From: Bacteroidota bacterium
Lineage (GTDB): Bacteria > Bacteroidota > Bacteroidia > Flavobacteriales > Flavobacteriaceae
Direction of reading: 5' to 3'
NCBI GenBank assembly: GCA_027619415.1
Contig: JAQCFO010000002.1
Coordinates: 62,001 to 126,000, forward strand
DNA: 64,000 nucleotides
Shown: positions 41,590 through 51,565 of the stretch, piece after piece
Layout of the letters: every line of letters starts with the position of its first letter
How positions within the stretch are numbered: the first letter of the stretch is position 1
The notes under the pieces: generated by a model
The model's input: the letters and a program-made list of their open reading frames with translations, nothing else
What the model was told of the DNA's origin: nothing
Database searches by the model: none
Program-made: the position numbers and the translations under genes

Positions 41590-42468
41590 ATGAAAAAAAT
41601 AAAATTTTTATTTAAATCAGTTTTCATTTTAGCTACTCTTACTCTAGTAAGTTGTGAAGAAGAAAACTATGAATTTGGTGCTATAGTTGCTCCATCTAGT
41701 GTTAACATTACTGCTGAAATAGTAGGTGTTGATGAGGCTAACCCTAATGGAGATGGAAGCGGAACAGTTCACTTTAATGTAAGTGCAGATAACGCATTAA
41801 ATTATAAGCTGTTATTTGATGGGACTGAAACAATGGTGCCTTCAGGACAACACACAATGAATTTTAGTGTTACAGGTACTCATATTTATGTTGTAACTGC
41901 TGTTGCAATCGGAACAGGTGGGACTACTTCGATGAAATCTATTGCTGTAAAGGTTTTCGCGAATTATTCGCCTCAACCAGAATTTTTAACTAACCTTACT
42001 AGTAATTCTTCAAGAACATGGAGGTTAAATACAGATGTTGGTGGACATGTTGGAGTTGGACCTGCAGATTCAACCTCTCCAATTTGGTATTCCGCAGATC
42101 CAAATAGTAGAGCAAGTTATGGATCAGATGATGATACTTGGACATTTAGTTTAACAGGAAAAGGATATACTCATACAACAAACGGAGGATGTGCTGTGAA
42201 ATTCGAATATGCAGGTGATGTTGGTGGTACTGATGACCCAGTAGATAATACTCACTCAAATTTCCCTGTTGAAAATTACTCTGGAACATGGAATGTTGCA
42301 GCTCCTGGAGGAGTAGAAGTATTAACATTTTCTGGAATTGGTCATGTAGCATTGTATACTGGAACACATGACTATACGATTGTATTTCCAACTAGTAATA
42401 CCATGGAACTTACTACTACTGATGATTTAGGTAGAAAATGGTATTTCAAACTAATAGCAGTTGATTAA
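41590..42468 (+). CDS. PUL surface lipoprotein (PKD-like domain + SKTWR-type beta domain), SGBP candidate
   Basis: Lipobox VSC; TAEIVGVDEANPNGDGSGTVHF...NSSRTWRLN...DDTWTFSLTGKGYTH...LTFSGIGHVALYTGTHDYTI; located between SusD and GH16. Confidence 0.75.
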   Translation: MKKIKFLFKSVFILATLTLVSCEEENYEFGAIVAPSSVNITAEIVGVDEANPNGDGSGTVHFNVSADNALNYKLLFDGTETMVPSGQHTMNFSVTGTHIYVVTAVAIGTGGTTSMKSIAVKVFANYSPQPEFLTNLTSNSSRTWRLNTDVGGHVGVGPADSTSPIWYSADPNSRASYGSDDDTWTFSLTGKGYTHTTNGGCAVKFEYAGDVGGTDDPVDNTHSNFPVENYSGTWNVAAPGGVEVLTFSGIGHVALYTGTHDYTIVFPTSNTMELTTTDDLGRKWYFKLIAVD

Positions 42469-42491
42469 TTAATTTTTGTTTAATTCTTTTT

Positions 42492-42529
42492 AAAAAACTG
42501 AAAGCGTCTTATACACTTTCAGTTTTTTT
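42492..42529 (+). terminator. Intrinsic terminator/attenuator inside the PUL
   Basis: AAAAAACTGAAAG - 11 nt loop - CTTTCAGTTTTTT, perfect 13-bp inverted repeat ending in T-run. Confidence 0.8.
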
Positions 42530-42588
42530 AAAATGACTATAGACATAACTACTAATTAAGTAAATCAATACTTTACAACTTTATCAAT

Positions 42589-44196
42589 TTGAAACTAGTA
42601 TTAAAATTATTTTTTCTTATAAATATTTTTACTTTCTGCTCTAGTGGAGATTCAGACGGTGGAGATGGATCAGGGCCCGTTGATCCGCCTACTGAAATTA
42701 AGCCATTAAACTTACAATTGACAGCTATTATAGTTGGTTCAGATTCTAATAACCCAAACGGAGATGGTTCAGGAACAGTTAAGTTTACTGCGACTGCAAC
42801 TAATGCTGTTTCGTATAGCTTTAGGTTTGGAACCGGAGATTCTAAAACTAGTACAGGATCTACTGATTACACATATAAAGAAGTTGGAACTAAAACATAC
42901 AATATCAAGGTAATCGCCTACTCTTCTACTAGTCATTATATTAGTGTGGATAAAACAATTACTGTTTATGTTAAACCTGAATCTGAGCAAACTCTTTTAG
43001 AATTATTAGCAGGTAGTTCATCTAAAACCTGGCGAATTAACTCTGCTCAAGATGCTCATTTTTCTAATGGTGTTCAAGATAAGCGATATTCAACTTATTG
43101 GGAAGCTTATGCTTTTTCTAAATCAAATACTGGGTTTTACGATGATGAATATACTTTTAATATTAATGGAACTTATTCTCACAAAACAAACGAAACTGTA
43201 TTTGGAAAGGGCCACCATCTAAATGATGATTTTGGCTATACTTCCCAATCACCAAATGGCGATGGTGATATAGAGAATTATCCACTAAATAATTATCAAA
43301 CAACATTTTCAGCAAAAAAAGAAGATGATCTTGATAAAATTGAATTTGACGATAAAGGTTTTGTTGGTTTTTATGTTGGAGAGCATAGTTATACAATAGA
43401 ATGCCATGATTCAGAAAATATTTATTTAAGAACAGTTGATGACCAGGATATTGCTTGGTATGTATGGCTTACCACTAACACTGTTTCAAGTACTAGTCCT
43501 AGGGATCAATTTTCTAGTTTAGTTTGGTCTGATGAATTTGATTACGAAGGTGCCATTGACTCTGATAAATGGGTTCATGAAGTTGGGGATAGTTGGTATA
43601 ATAATGAAGTTCAATCTTACACAAGTAGATTAGATAATTCTAAAGTGGAAGATGGAAAATTAAAAATCATAGCTAAAAAGGAATCTTATAATGGAAATAA
43701 TTATACTTCCGCTAGAATTATTTCTAATACTAAAAAAGATTTTACTTATGGAAGAGTTGATATAAAGGCGAAAATTCCTGGAAAAAAGGGAGCCTGGCCA
43801 GCGTTATGGCTATTAGGCTCGAATTTCAGAACGGTTACTTGGCCTGCGTGTGGAGAAATAGACATTTTAGAAGCGGCTCAGTCAAATAATTTTAAAGTTC
43901 AATCTACAGTACATCATCCTGATAATTATGGTGCAGGTGATTCTCATATTAGTAATGATTATAATGATATCACTGAATTTTTTCATGTTTATTCACTTGT
44001 TTGGACTAAACAGGCACTAACATTTTATGTTGATGACAAGCCACATCATATAGTTGGAAATTCTTGTGCTCTCCCATTTAATTGGAATCAGTTTATCATT
44101 TTAAACGTTGCCATGGGAGGAACTATGGGAGGCGAAATTGCACCTGATTTTGACAATGATATAATGGAGATTGAATATGTGAGAATTTATCAATAG
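42589..44196 (+). CDS. GH16-family beta-glucanase (laminarinase-like) with N-terminal SGBP-like module
   Basis: C-terminal GH16: LVWSDEFDYEGAIDSDKW, WPALWLLG, GEIDILEAA (ExDxxE), VHHPDNYGAGDSH; TTG start, lipobox FCSS. Confidence 0.92.
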   Translation: MKLVLKLFFLINIFTFCSSGDSDGGDGSGPVDPPTEIKPLNLQLTAIIVGSDSNNPNGDGSGTVKFTATATNAVSYSFRFGTGDSKTSTGSTDYTYKEVGTKTYNIKVIAYSSTSHYISVDKTITVYVKPESEQTLLELLAGSSSKTWRINSAQDAHFSNGVQDKRYSTYWEAYAFSKSNTGFYDDEYTFNINGTYSHKTNETVFGKGHHLNDDFGYTSQSPNGDGDIENYPLNNYQTTFSAKKEDDLDKIEFDDKGFVGFYVGEHSYTIECHDSENIYLRTVDDQDIAWYVWLTTNTVSSTSPRDQFSSLVWSDEFDYEGAIDSDKWVHEVGDSWYNNEVQSYTSRLDNSKVEDGKLKIIAKKESYNGNNYTSARIISNTKKDFTYGRVDIKAKIPGKKGAWPALWLLGSNFRTVTWPACGEIDILEAAQSNNFKVQSTVHHPDNYGAGDSHISNDYNDITEFFHVYSLVWTKQALTFYVDDKPHHIVGNSCALPFNWNQFIILNVAMGGTMGGEIAPDFDNDIMEIEYVRIYQ

Positions 44197-44224
44197 AAGA
44201 ATTGGTTATTTATAAAATTTTAGA

Positions 44225-47200
44225 ATGACTAATAGTAAAATATATTTAGGAAATACAGAAGCTCATCTTTCTAAAAAAGAAGTTAATGGAGAGTTGACAA
44301 CAATACAAGGCGAAGAGTTTTATAAAATTTCTAACGTTGATTCGATGCGTCCTTTTTTTATGAGCATTGTAAGTAATTCTAACCATTGGATGTTTATATC
44401 AAGCACAGGAAGTTTGTCGGCAGGAAGAAAGAATAGTGATTCAGCTTTATTTCCTTATTATACTGACGATAAAATTACGGAATCTGAAGAAGTTACAGGT
44501 AGCAAAACCTTATTACTTGTTTCAAAAAGTGACAAAACATTTCTTTGGGAGCCTTTTTCTAGAAAACTTAGTAGTATATATAAATTAACACGAAACCTTT
44601 ATAAAAACTCAATAGGTAATAAAATAATTTTTGAAGAAATTAATCACGATTTAGAATTGAAATTTTCTTATCAATGGAATTTAAGTGATAAGTATGGCTT
44701 TGTTAGAAAATCGAATATAACGAATAATGGATCATCAGATGTTGAGTTAGGTTTACTGGATGGGATACAAAATATTGTTCCAAGTGGGGTTAATGAAGAA
44801 CTTCAAAATAGATCTAGTAATCTAGTTGATGCTTATAAGAAGTGTGAGCTTGAAACCGACACAGGGCTAGGTGTTTACTCTTTAAGCGCTATTATAGTTG
44901 ATAAGGCTGAACCTAGTGAAGCTTTAAAAGCTAATACTGTATGGTCTTATGGTTTAGAAAATACTAAGTATTTACTTTCTTCTTTACAAATTGAAAATTT
45001 TAGAAGAGGAGAAGAATTAATACAAGAAGAAGACATTAGAGCTGAAAAAGGAGCTTATTTCCTCAACACAACATTAAAACTTCCTAAAAATAAATCAAAA
45101 AATTGGTTTATAGTAGCTAATTTAAATCAAACAGCTTCTGATTTAGTTTATATAAAAGAAATTATTAAAAAGAATTCAAGTGTAGCGGAACATGTTGAAA
45201 ATGACATTCAATACGGATCAAAAAATTTAATAGAAATAGCAGGGTCCTGTGATGGAATTCAAATGTCTTTTGATAAGCTTAGAAATATTCGTCACTTTTC
45301 TAACACCATATTTAATGTAATGCGTGGAGGAATTATTGATAATAATTATCAAATTGAAAAGTCTGATTTTATTCCATACATAGCCAAAGCAAATAAAAAA
45401 GTATATAATGATAATGTTAATACACTAAATACTCTTCCAATCCTATTTTCTTTAGAAAACCTGAAACTTCATTACTTAAATAATGACGACACTGATTTTG
45501 AGCGTTTATGTTTGGAATATTTGCCTTTAAAATTTAGTAGAAGGCATGGAGACCCTAGTCGTCCATGGAATAAATTTTCAATAAATACTAAGAGTGAATA
45601 CGATGGATCTAAAATTTTAGATTACCAAGGGAATTGGAGAGATATATTTCAGAATTGGGAATCATTAGCGCATTCTTATCCAGAATTTATTGATGGGATG
45701 ATTCATAAATTTTTGAATGCTACTACATTTGAGGGTTACAACCCTTATAGAGTTACTAAAGACGGCTTTGACTGGGAAACGGTAGAGCCTGACAATCCTT
45801 GGGCTTATATTGGCTATTGGGGAGATCATCAAATTATTTATCTTCTTAAATTTTTAGAATTTATTGAAGATTATTACCCTAGTAGACTGTTAAATTACTT
45901 TTCGAAAAATGTATTTGTATATGCTAATGTTCCTTATAAAATAAAAAGTTATGAAGAGATTTTAGTGGATTCTAAAAATACTATTGATTTTGATCACGAA
46001 AACGAAAAGAAAATTCAAAATAATAGGAAAGAAATAGGAGTAGATGGAGCTCTTTTAAAGGATCCTGGCAATAATATTTATAAAGTAAATTTTATTGAAA
46101 AGATTTTAGCTACTGTTTTATCAAAACTTTCAAACTTTATTCCTGAAGGAGGTATATGGATGAATACTCAACGACCTGAGTGGAATGATGCTAATAATGC
46201 GTTAGTAGGAAATGGCGTATCAATGGTAACGCTTTATTATTTAAGAAGGTTTTTAAACTTTTTTGATAAGACTCTTAATAAGAGTAAGATTGATAAGGTC
46301 AGTATCTCTTTAGAATTGTTTAATTTTTATAATGAAATTCACACGGCTTTTCAGGATAATAAACACCTTCTTTCAAAAGACATTTCCGATATTGATCGCA
46401 AAGTCATATTAGATCTTCTTGGAAAGGCAGGAAGTATTTACAGAAATAACATTTATAATGATGGGTTTTCATTAGGTAAGCAAAATTTATCAATAGAAGA
46501 ATTAAAAAGTTTTATTAAAATTTCTTTAGCATTTTTAGATCATTCTATTTTGGCTAATAAAAGAAAGGATAACCTATACCACGCTTACAATTTAATGTCA
46601 CTACAAGAAAATGGTAAGGTAATTATTTCAAGTTTACCAGAAATGTTAGAAGGTCAAGTAGCGATATTAAGCTCAGGATACCTATCAGCAAGCGAAAGTT
46701 TAAAAGTGTTGGATAGTTTAAAGCAAAGTAAATTATTTAGAAAAGATCAATCTAGCTACACCTTATACCCTAATAAAGATTTAGGTCGCTTTATTGACAA
46801 AAATAATATTGTTAAAGAGAATGTTCTAAAGTCAACTTTATTACAAAAGTTAATTGAAGATGGTAATACTCAAATTATTAATAAAGATTTATTGGGTGGA
46901 TACCATTTTAATGGAAATTTCAATAACGCAAACTGTTTAATGAAAGCTTTAAAAAGGCTTCCTGATCATTATAATAGTCTTGTAAAAAATGAGATGTCAA
47001 AAATTCTTCAAATTTTTGAGCAAGTGTTTGATCATAAATCCTTCACAGGAAGATCAGGAACGTTTTTTGGATATGAAGGTTTGGGATCTATTTATTGGCA
47101 TATGGTTTCAAAGCTTTTATTAGCAGTACTTGAAGTCATCAAATCAGCTATTCAGCAAAATGAAGATAAAGCAATAGTTAATAAGTTAATTGATCATTAT

Positions 47201-47692
47201 TTTGAAATTAACGATGGAATTGGAGTAAAAAAATCTCCTGAATTATATGGGGCTTTTCCAACAGATCCTTATTCGCACACTCCAGAAGGAAAGGGGGCGC
47301 AACAACCCGGGATGACAGGTCAAGTAAAAGAGGACTTGTTAAGTAGGTTTGGAGAACTAGGTATTCAAATTGACAAGGGAGTAATTTGCTTTAACCCTGA
47401 AATTTTAAAAAATGAAGAGTTTTTAAATAAGACTCAAATATTTAATTATATAAATCTTGATAAAAAAAGTAGCTCAATTAAGCTAGAAAAGAACTCATTA
47501 GGATTTACATATTGTCAAGTCCCCATTATATATCAAAAGTCAACTGCTTCAAAAATCACAGTTTATTTAAATAATGGAAAATCTATTGAATTTAATGGCA
47601 AAAAGCTAAATGATAAAATAAGTTCTAAAGTTTTTAAAAGAACAGATGAAGTGAATAAGATTGTAGTATTTGTTGTTAAAAATCATTTTTAA
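44225..47692 (+). CDS. Candidate cytoplasmic inverting glycoside phosphorylase (GH94/GH149/GH161-like), beta-1,3-glucan phosphorylase candidate
   Basis: No signal peptide; WMFISSTGSLSAGRKNSDSALFPYYTDDKI, QGNWRDIFQNWE, NPWAYIGYWGDHQIIYLLKFLE, RPEWNDANNALVGNGVSM (cf. GH94 DWNDG catalytic Asp block); laminarin-PUL context. Confidence 0.65.
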   Translation: MTNSKIYLGNTEAHLSKKEVNGELTTIQGEEFYKISNVDSMRPFFMSIVSNSNHWMFISSTGSLSAGRKNSDSALFPYYTDDKITESEEVTGSKTLLLVSKSDKTFLWEPFSRKLSSIYKLTRNLYKNSIGNKIIFEEINHDLELKFSYQWNLSDKYGFVRKSNITNNGSSDVELGLLDGIQNIVPSGVNEELQNRSSNLVDAYKKCELETDTGLGVYSLSAIIVDKAEPSEALKANTVWSYGLENTKYLLSSLQIENFRRGEELIQEEDIRAEKGAYFLNTTLKLPKNKSKNWFIVANLNQTASDLVYIKEIIKKNSSVAEHVENDIQYGSKNLIEIAGSCDGIQMSFDKLRNIRHFSNTIFNVMRGGIIDNNYQIEKSDFIPYIAKANKKVYNDNVNTLNTLPILFSLENLKLHYLNNDDTDFERLCLEYLPLKFSRRHGDPSRPWNKFSINTKSEYDGSKILDYQGNWRDIFQNWESLAHSYPEFIDGMIHKFLNATTFEGYNPYRVTKDGFDWETVEPDNPWAYIGYWGDHQIIYLLKFLEFIEDYYPSRLLNYFSKNVFVYANVPYKIKSYEEILVDSKNTIDFDHENEKKIQNNRKEIGVDGALLKDPGNNIYKVNFIEKILATVLSKLSNFIPEGGIWMNTQRPEWNDANNALVGNGVSMVTLYYLRRFLNFFDKTLNKSKIDKVSISLELFNFYNEIHTAFQDNKHLLSKDISDIDRKVILDLLGKAGSIYRNNIYNDGFSLGKQNLSIEELKSFIKISLAFLDHSILANKRKDNLYHAYNLMSLQENGKVIISSLPEMLEGQVAILSSGYLSASESLKVLDSLKQSKLFRKDQSSYTLYPNKDLGRFIDKNNIVKENVLKSTLLQKLIEDGNTQIINKDLLGGYHFNGNFNNANCLMKALKRLPDHYNSLVKNEMSKILQIFEQVFDHKSFTGRSGTFFGYEGLGSIYWHMVSKLLLAVLEVIKSAIQQNEDKAIVNKLIDHYFEINDGIGVKKSPELYGAFPTDPYSHTPEGKGAQQPGMTGQVKEDLLSRFGELGIQIDKGVICFNPEILKNEEFLNKTQIFNYINLDKKSSSIKLEKNSLGFTYCQVPIIYQKSTASKITVYLNNGKSIEFNGKKLNDKISSKVFKRTDEVNKIVVFVVKNHF

Positions 47693-48990
47693 TGACAATT
47701 GGATTAAATAATAATAAAATGAAAGATATCTTAGGATATAACGTTGTGTTGCTATTATCAATTAGCATTTTATTTTTCTCATGTGAAAACAAAAAAGAGT
47801 TAAGTATAGGAGATAAATCAGCATCTGAAATCTTAGGGAATTCAAGTTATTTAGCAATTTCTTATGGGGGTTATCGCGAAAAAACTCGTGATATTCAGCC
47901 TACAATTTCTGAGTTGAAAGAGGATCTTAAAATTTTATCTGCCATGGGAGTGAAAATTTTAAAAACCTATAATTTACAATTAGAACAAGCCCCAAATATT
48001 TTAAAAGCAATTAGAGAGTTAAAAACAGAAGATTCATCTTTTGAAATGTATGTTAAATTAGGCGCTTGGATTGATTGTGAAAACGCATGGACTTCAAGCC
48101 CTAATCATGATAAAGGAGATGAGTCTGCTAACTCGATTGAAATTCAAAAAGCAATAAGTTTAGCAAATAGATATCCAGATATTGTAAAAATTATTGCTGT
48201 AGGAAATGAAGCGATGGTTCATTGGGCATCGAGTTATTATGTACAGCCTTCAGTTATTTTAAAATGGGTAAATCATCTACAAGATTTAAAAAATAAAAAT
48301 AAACTTCCCAAAACCCTTTGGATAACAAGCTCAGATAATTTTGCATCTTGGGGAGGGGGAGACTCTTCTTATCACACAAAAGATCTGACTGCTCTTATTA
48401 ATGCAGTAGATTATGTTTCTATGCATACATATGCATTTCATGACACTCATTATAATTCAAGCTTTTGGAAATTAAGGGAAAAGGATAAAAAACAATTTTC
48501 AGATTTCGATCTAATAGAAAAATCCATGGAAAATGTTTACCTCCATGCTGTTAGTCAATATAATAGTGTTAAAAATTACATTGATAGTCTTGGAATTAAT
48601 AAGCCAATTCACATTGGAGAACTAGGATGGGCTACAGTCTCTAGTGACTTGTATGGCAAAAATGGAACTCATGCAGCTGATGAATTCAAGCAAGCTATAT
48701 ATTACAAGAGAATGCGTGAATGGACTAATAAAGAAGAAATTTCTTGTTTTTATTTTGAAGCATTTAATGAGCATTGGAAAGACGGAAATCCAAATGGTTC
48801 AGAAAATAATTTTGGATTATTTACAGTTGATGGAAAAGCAAAATATGCTCTTTGGGATAGTGTAGATAAAGGAGTCTTTAAAGGATTGACTAGAAACGGA
48901 AATTTTATAAAAAAAACATATAACGGGGTTTTGGAAAATTTACAAAAAGATGTATTAATCCCCGCAGAAACAAAATCAAATCAAAATTAG
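47692..48990 (+). CDS. GH17-like glucan beta-1,3-glucosidase, lipoprotein
   Basis: Lipobox FSCEN; IIAVGNEAMVHW (acid/base NE) and PIHIGELGWAT (nucleophile E). Confidence 0.82.
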   Translation: MTIGLNNNKMKDILGYNVVLLLSISILFFSCENKKELSIGDKSASEILGNSSYLAISYGGYREKTRDIQPTISELKEDLKILSAMGVKILKTYNLQLEQAPNILKAIRELKTEDSSFEMYVKLGAWIDCENAWTSSPNHDKGDESANSIEIQKAISLANRYPDIVKIIAVGNEAMVHWASSYYVQPSVILKWVNHLQDLKNKNKLPKTLWITSSDNFASWGGGDSSYHTKDLTALINAVDYVSMHTYAFHDTHYNSSFWKLREKDKKQFSDFDLIEKSMENVYLHAVSQYNSVKNYIDSLGINKPIHIGELGWATVSSDLYGKNGTHAADEFKQAIYYKRMREWTNKEEISCFYFEAFNEHWKDGNPNGSENNFGLFTVDGKAKYALWDSVDKGVFKGLTRNGNFIKKTYNGVLENLQKDVLIPAETKSNQN

Positions 48991-48996
48991 AAATAA

Positions 48997-50004
48997 GTGA
49001 AAATAATTAATCTATTTATAGTCTTCGTTTCAATTATATTAAATGAAGGTACGGTCTATCACGATAATAAAACAGATAAAGTAACAACGTCAAACAGACA
49101 ATTATTAGTTAATAATGTTCCTTATTTTATAAAAGGAGTTTGTTATCATCCTGTCCCAAAAGGAAGTACTAAAAGAAGCTTTAGTAAAATAGATCAAGAT
49201 CTTAACTTAATGGGAGAGGCAGGAATTAATACTATTAGAGTTTACGAACCAATTGATCAGATTGAGATCCTAAATAAAATTGACCAAGCTGGAATTAAAG
49301 TAATTATAAGTTTTGGATTTAATCAAGGAGGTAATTATGATATTTATTCTGGAACTTTTATTGATTATATAAATAAATTTAAAAATCATAATGCTATTTT
49401 GTTTTGGGAATTAGGTAATGAGTACAACTATCATCCTGAATGGTTTGGCGGTGATTTGAAAAATTGGTACGATGAACTTAATAAATCTGCACTTATAATT
49501 AAAGAAAATGATAAAAATCATCCTGTAGCTACAGCACATGGAGAATTACCTAATTCAAAAGCTTTAAGCTCTAATCCTAATATAGATATTTGGGGATTAA
49601 ACGTTTATAGGTGGGATGATCCTTCTACAATTTTTAAGCAATGGGAATTATTAAGTGATAAGCCAGTTTATCTTTCTGAATCAGGTGCAGATAGTTATAT
49701 GACTATCGAAAAAGATGGTTATTCTAAAGGAGAAAATCAAAAAGCACAAGCTGATGCAAATTCTAAAATAATTGATGCTGTCTTTCAAAATTCTGATATT
49801 GTTTCTGGGCTGTTTATTTTTTCATTTTTAGATGGCTTATGGAAGGCTGGGAACCCGGATAAACAAGATGTTGGCGGATGGGCCCCTAACAGTATGGGGA
49901 TTCCATATGATGGCGCTCCAAATGAAGAATTTTGGGGGATTTTGGATATAGAAAGAAATAAAAAAGAAACATTTAACGTATTAAAGGAAAAGTTTAACAA
50001 ATAA
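48997..50004 (+). CDS. Clan GH-A TIM-barrel glycoside hydrolase (GH2/GH5/GH72-like, family unresolved)
   Basis: FIKGVCYHPVPKGS, AGINTIRVYEP, FWELGNEYNYHPEWFGG, PVYLSESGADSY, PNEEFWGILDIERN; GTG start. Confidence 0.7.
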   Translation: MKIINLFIVFVSIILNEGTVYHDNKTDKVTTSNRQLLVNNVPYFIKGVCYHPVPKGSTKRSFSKIDQDLNLMGEAGINTIRVYEPIDQIEILNKIDQAGIKVIISFGFNQGGNYDIYSGTFIDYINKFKNHNAILFWELGNEYNYHPEWFGGDLKNWYDELNKSALIIKENDKNHPVATAHGELPNSKALSSNPNIDIWGLNVYRWDDPSTIFKQWELLSDKPVYLSESGADSYMTIEKDGYSKGENQKAQADANSKIIDAVFQNSDIVSGLFIFSFLDGLWKAGNPDKQDVGGWAPNSMGIPYDGAPNEEFWGILDIERNKKETFNVLKEKFNK

Positions 50005-50068
50005 AATAATAAAAAACAGTGATAAATCTTAAAGTAATTCAAGTGATTGTTATTAAAACTAATAAAAC

Positions 50069-51493
50069 ATGATGAATTCTAGTTCAGATCCGCTAATCAA
50101 GGTTCCAATGAATCAAAAGATTGCTTTTGGTTTTGGTATGCTTGCAAATCAAATGTTTCCAGCTTTAATAGGTATTTTTATTGTGGTGCTAGTTCAGAAT
50201 TTGGGGTTTCCTGGATGGATGTGGGGTGTGGTATCTCTAGCTCCAAGATTTTTCGATTCTATCACCGATCCAATCATGGGCTTTATTTCAGATAATACAA
50301 AATCTAAATGGGGACGACGAAGACAGTATGTTTTTATTGGCTCAATAATAATGGGAATTTCTTTCATAATTATGTGGCAGTTATATGTAAATAATGGAGT
50401 CGACTATAATTTTGTATATTTTTTATTTTGGTCCTTTATTTTTTATCTAGGCTATACTATTTATAGTGTGCCTTACGTTGCTATGGGTTATGAGATGAGT
50501 GATAACTTTCATGAACGCACCAACATAATGGCTGTTGCTCAGTGGATTGGACAATGGGCATGGGTTATAGCACCATGGCTTTGGGTAATCATGTATGATA
50601 ATAGTTTGTTTGAATCTGCTGAAGCTGCAGTAAGAGAGTTAGCGGTTTGGGTTGGAATAGCTTGTATGATTTTTGCGATGATTCCTGCAATATTTATAAA
50701 GAGTGAATCTACTCTAAAAAAAGATTACGTGCCATTAACTATCAAAAATATCGGAGGAAGTTTGAAAGAAATTAGAAATGGGTTTGTAGAAGCATTTAAG
50801 TCTAAACCATTTAGAAAACTTTGCATTTCGACTTTTTTCATTTTTAATGCTTTCAACACTGTTGCAGGTTTTACATTTTTTATTATTGTTTATTATTTAT
50901 TTAATGGAAATGCTGGCGATGCGAGTATTTGGCCTACATTATTTGGAAGTTGTGGCGCTTTAATCACTACTTTTTTAGTTATTCCTATAGTTACATTAAT
51001 GTCAAAAAAATTAGGTAAAAAGAAAGCGTTTTTAATTTCTCAGAGCATATCTATTGTCGGATATATAATGTTTTGGTTTTTGTTTATTCCTGGAAAGCCC
51101 TACATGTTTTTATTTGCCTTACCATTTTTCTCTTTTGGGATAGGAGGATTATTTACTTTAATGATGTCAATGACTGCTGATGTAATTGACTTAGATGAGC
51201 TTAATACAGGTAAAAGACGAGAAGGGATTTTTGGAGCTATTTATTGGTGGATGGTAAAATTTGGCTTTGCTATTGCTGGAGGCTTATCTGGAGTAATTCT
51301 CTCATTAGTTGGATTTACTTCAGGCGCAGTAACACAACCTGAAGAAGCTATAATCGGACTACGTTTATTTTTTTCAGGGTTACCAATACTTGGAACCTTA
51401 ATTGCTATTTATGTGATGAGAGACTACGAAATTACAGAAGAAAAAACGATAGAAGTTTCTAAAATTTTAAAAAATAGAAAGATAAACAAATAG
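50069..51493 (+). CDS. MFS/GPH-type sugar transporter
   Basis: DSITDPIMGFISDNTKSKWGRRRQYVFIGSIIMG; TM-rich; last gene of PUL. Confidence 0.92.
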   Translation: MMNSSSDPLIKVPMNQKIAFGFGMLANQMFPALIGIFIVVLVQNLGFPGWMWGVVSLAPRFFDSITDPIMGFISDNTKSKWGRRRQYVFIGSIIMGISFIIMWQLYVNNGVDYNFVYFLFWSFIFYLGYTIYSVPYVAMGYEMSDNFHERTNIMAVAQWIGQWAWVIAPWLWVIMYDNSLFESAEAAVRELAVWVGIACMIFAMIPAIFIKSESTLKKDYVPLTIKNIGGSLKEIRNGFVEAFKSKPFRKLCISTFFIFNAFNTVAGFTFFIIVYYLFNGNAGDASIWPTLFGSCGALITTFLVIPIVTLMSKKLGKKKAFLISQSISIVGYIMFWFLFIPGKPYMFLFALPFFSFGIGGLFTLMMSMTADVIDLDELNTGKRREGIFGAIYWWMVKFGFAIAGGLSGVILSLVGFTSGAVTQPEEAIIGLRLFFSGLPILGTLIAIYVMRDYEITEEKTIEVSKILKNRKINK

Positions 51494-51565
51494 TTAATTT
51501 TTTTTTATTTTAAAGTTTATTAGCATCCTAATACTATTGTTAAACTTAATTAAAAAGCATTATTT

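Noticed and set aside
42146-43396. Minus-strand ORFs 42146..42391, 42769..42990, 43163..43396
   Set aside because: Antisense to lipoprotein/GH16; low-complexity translations
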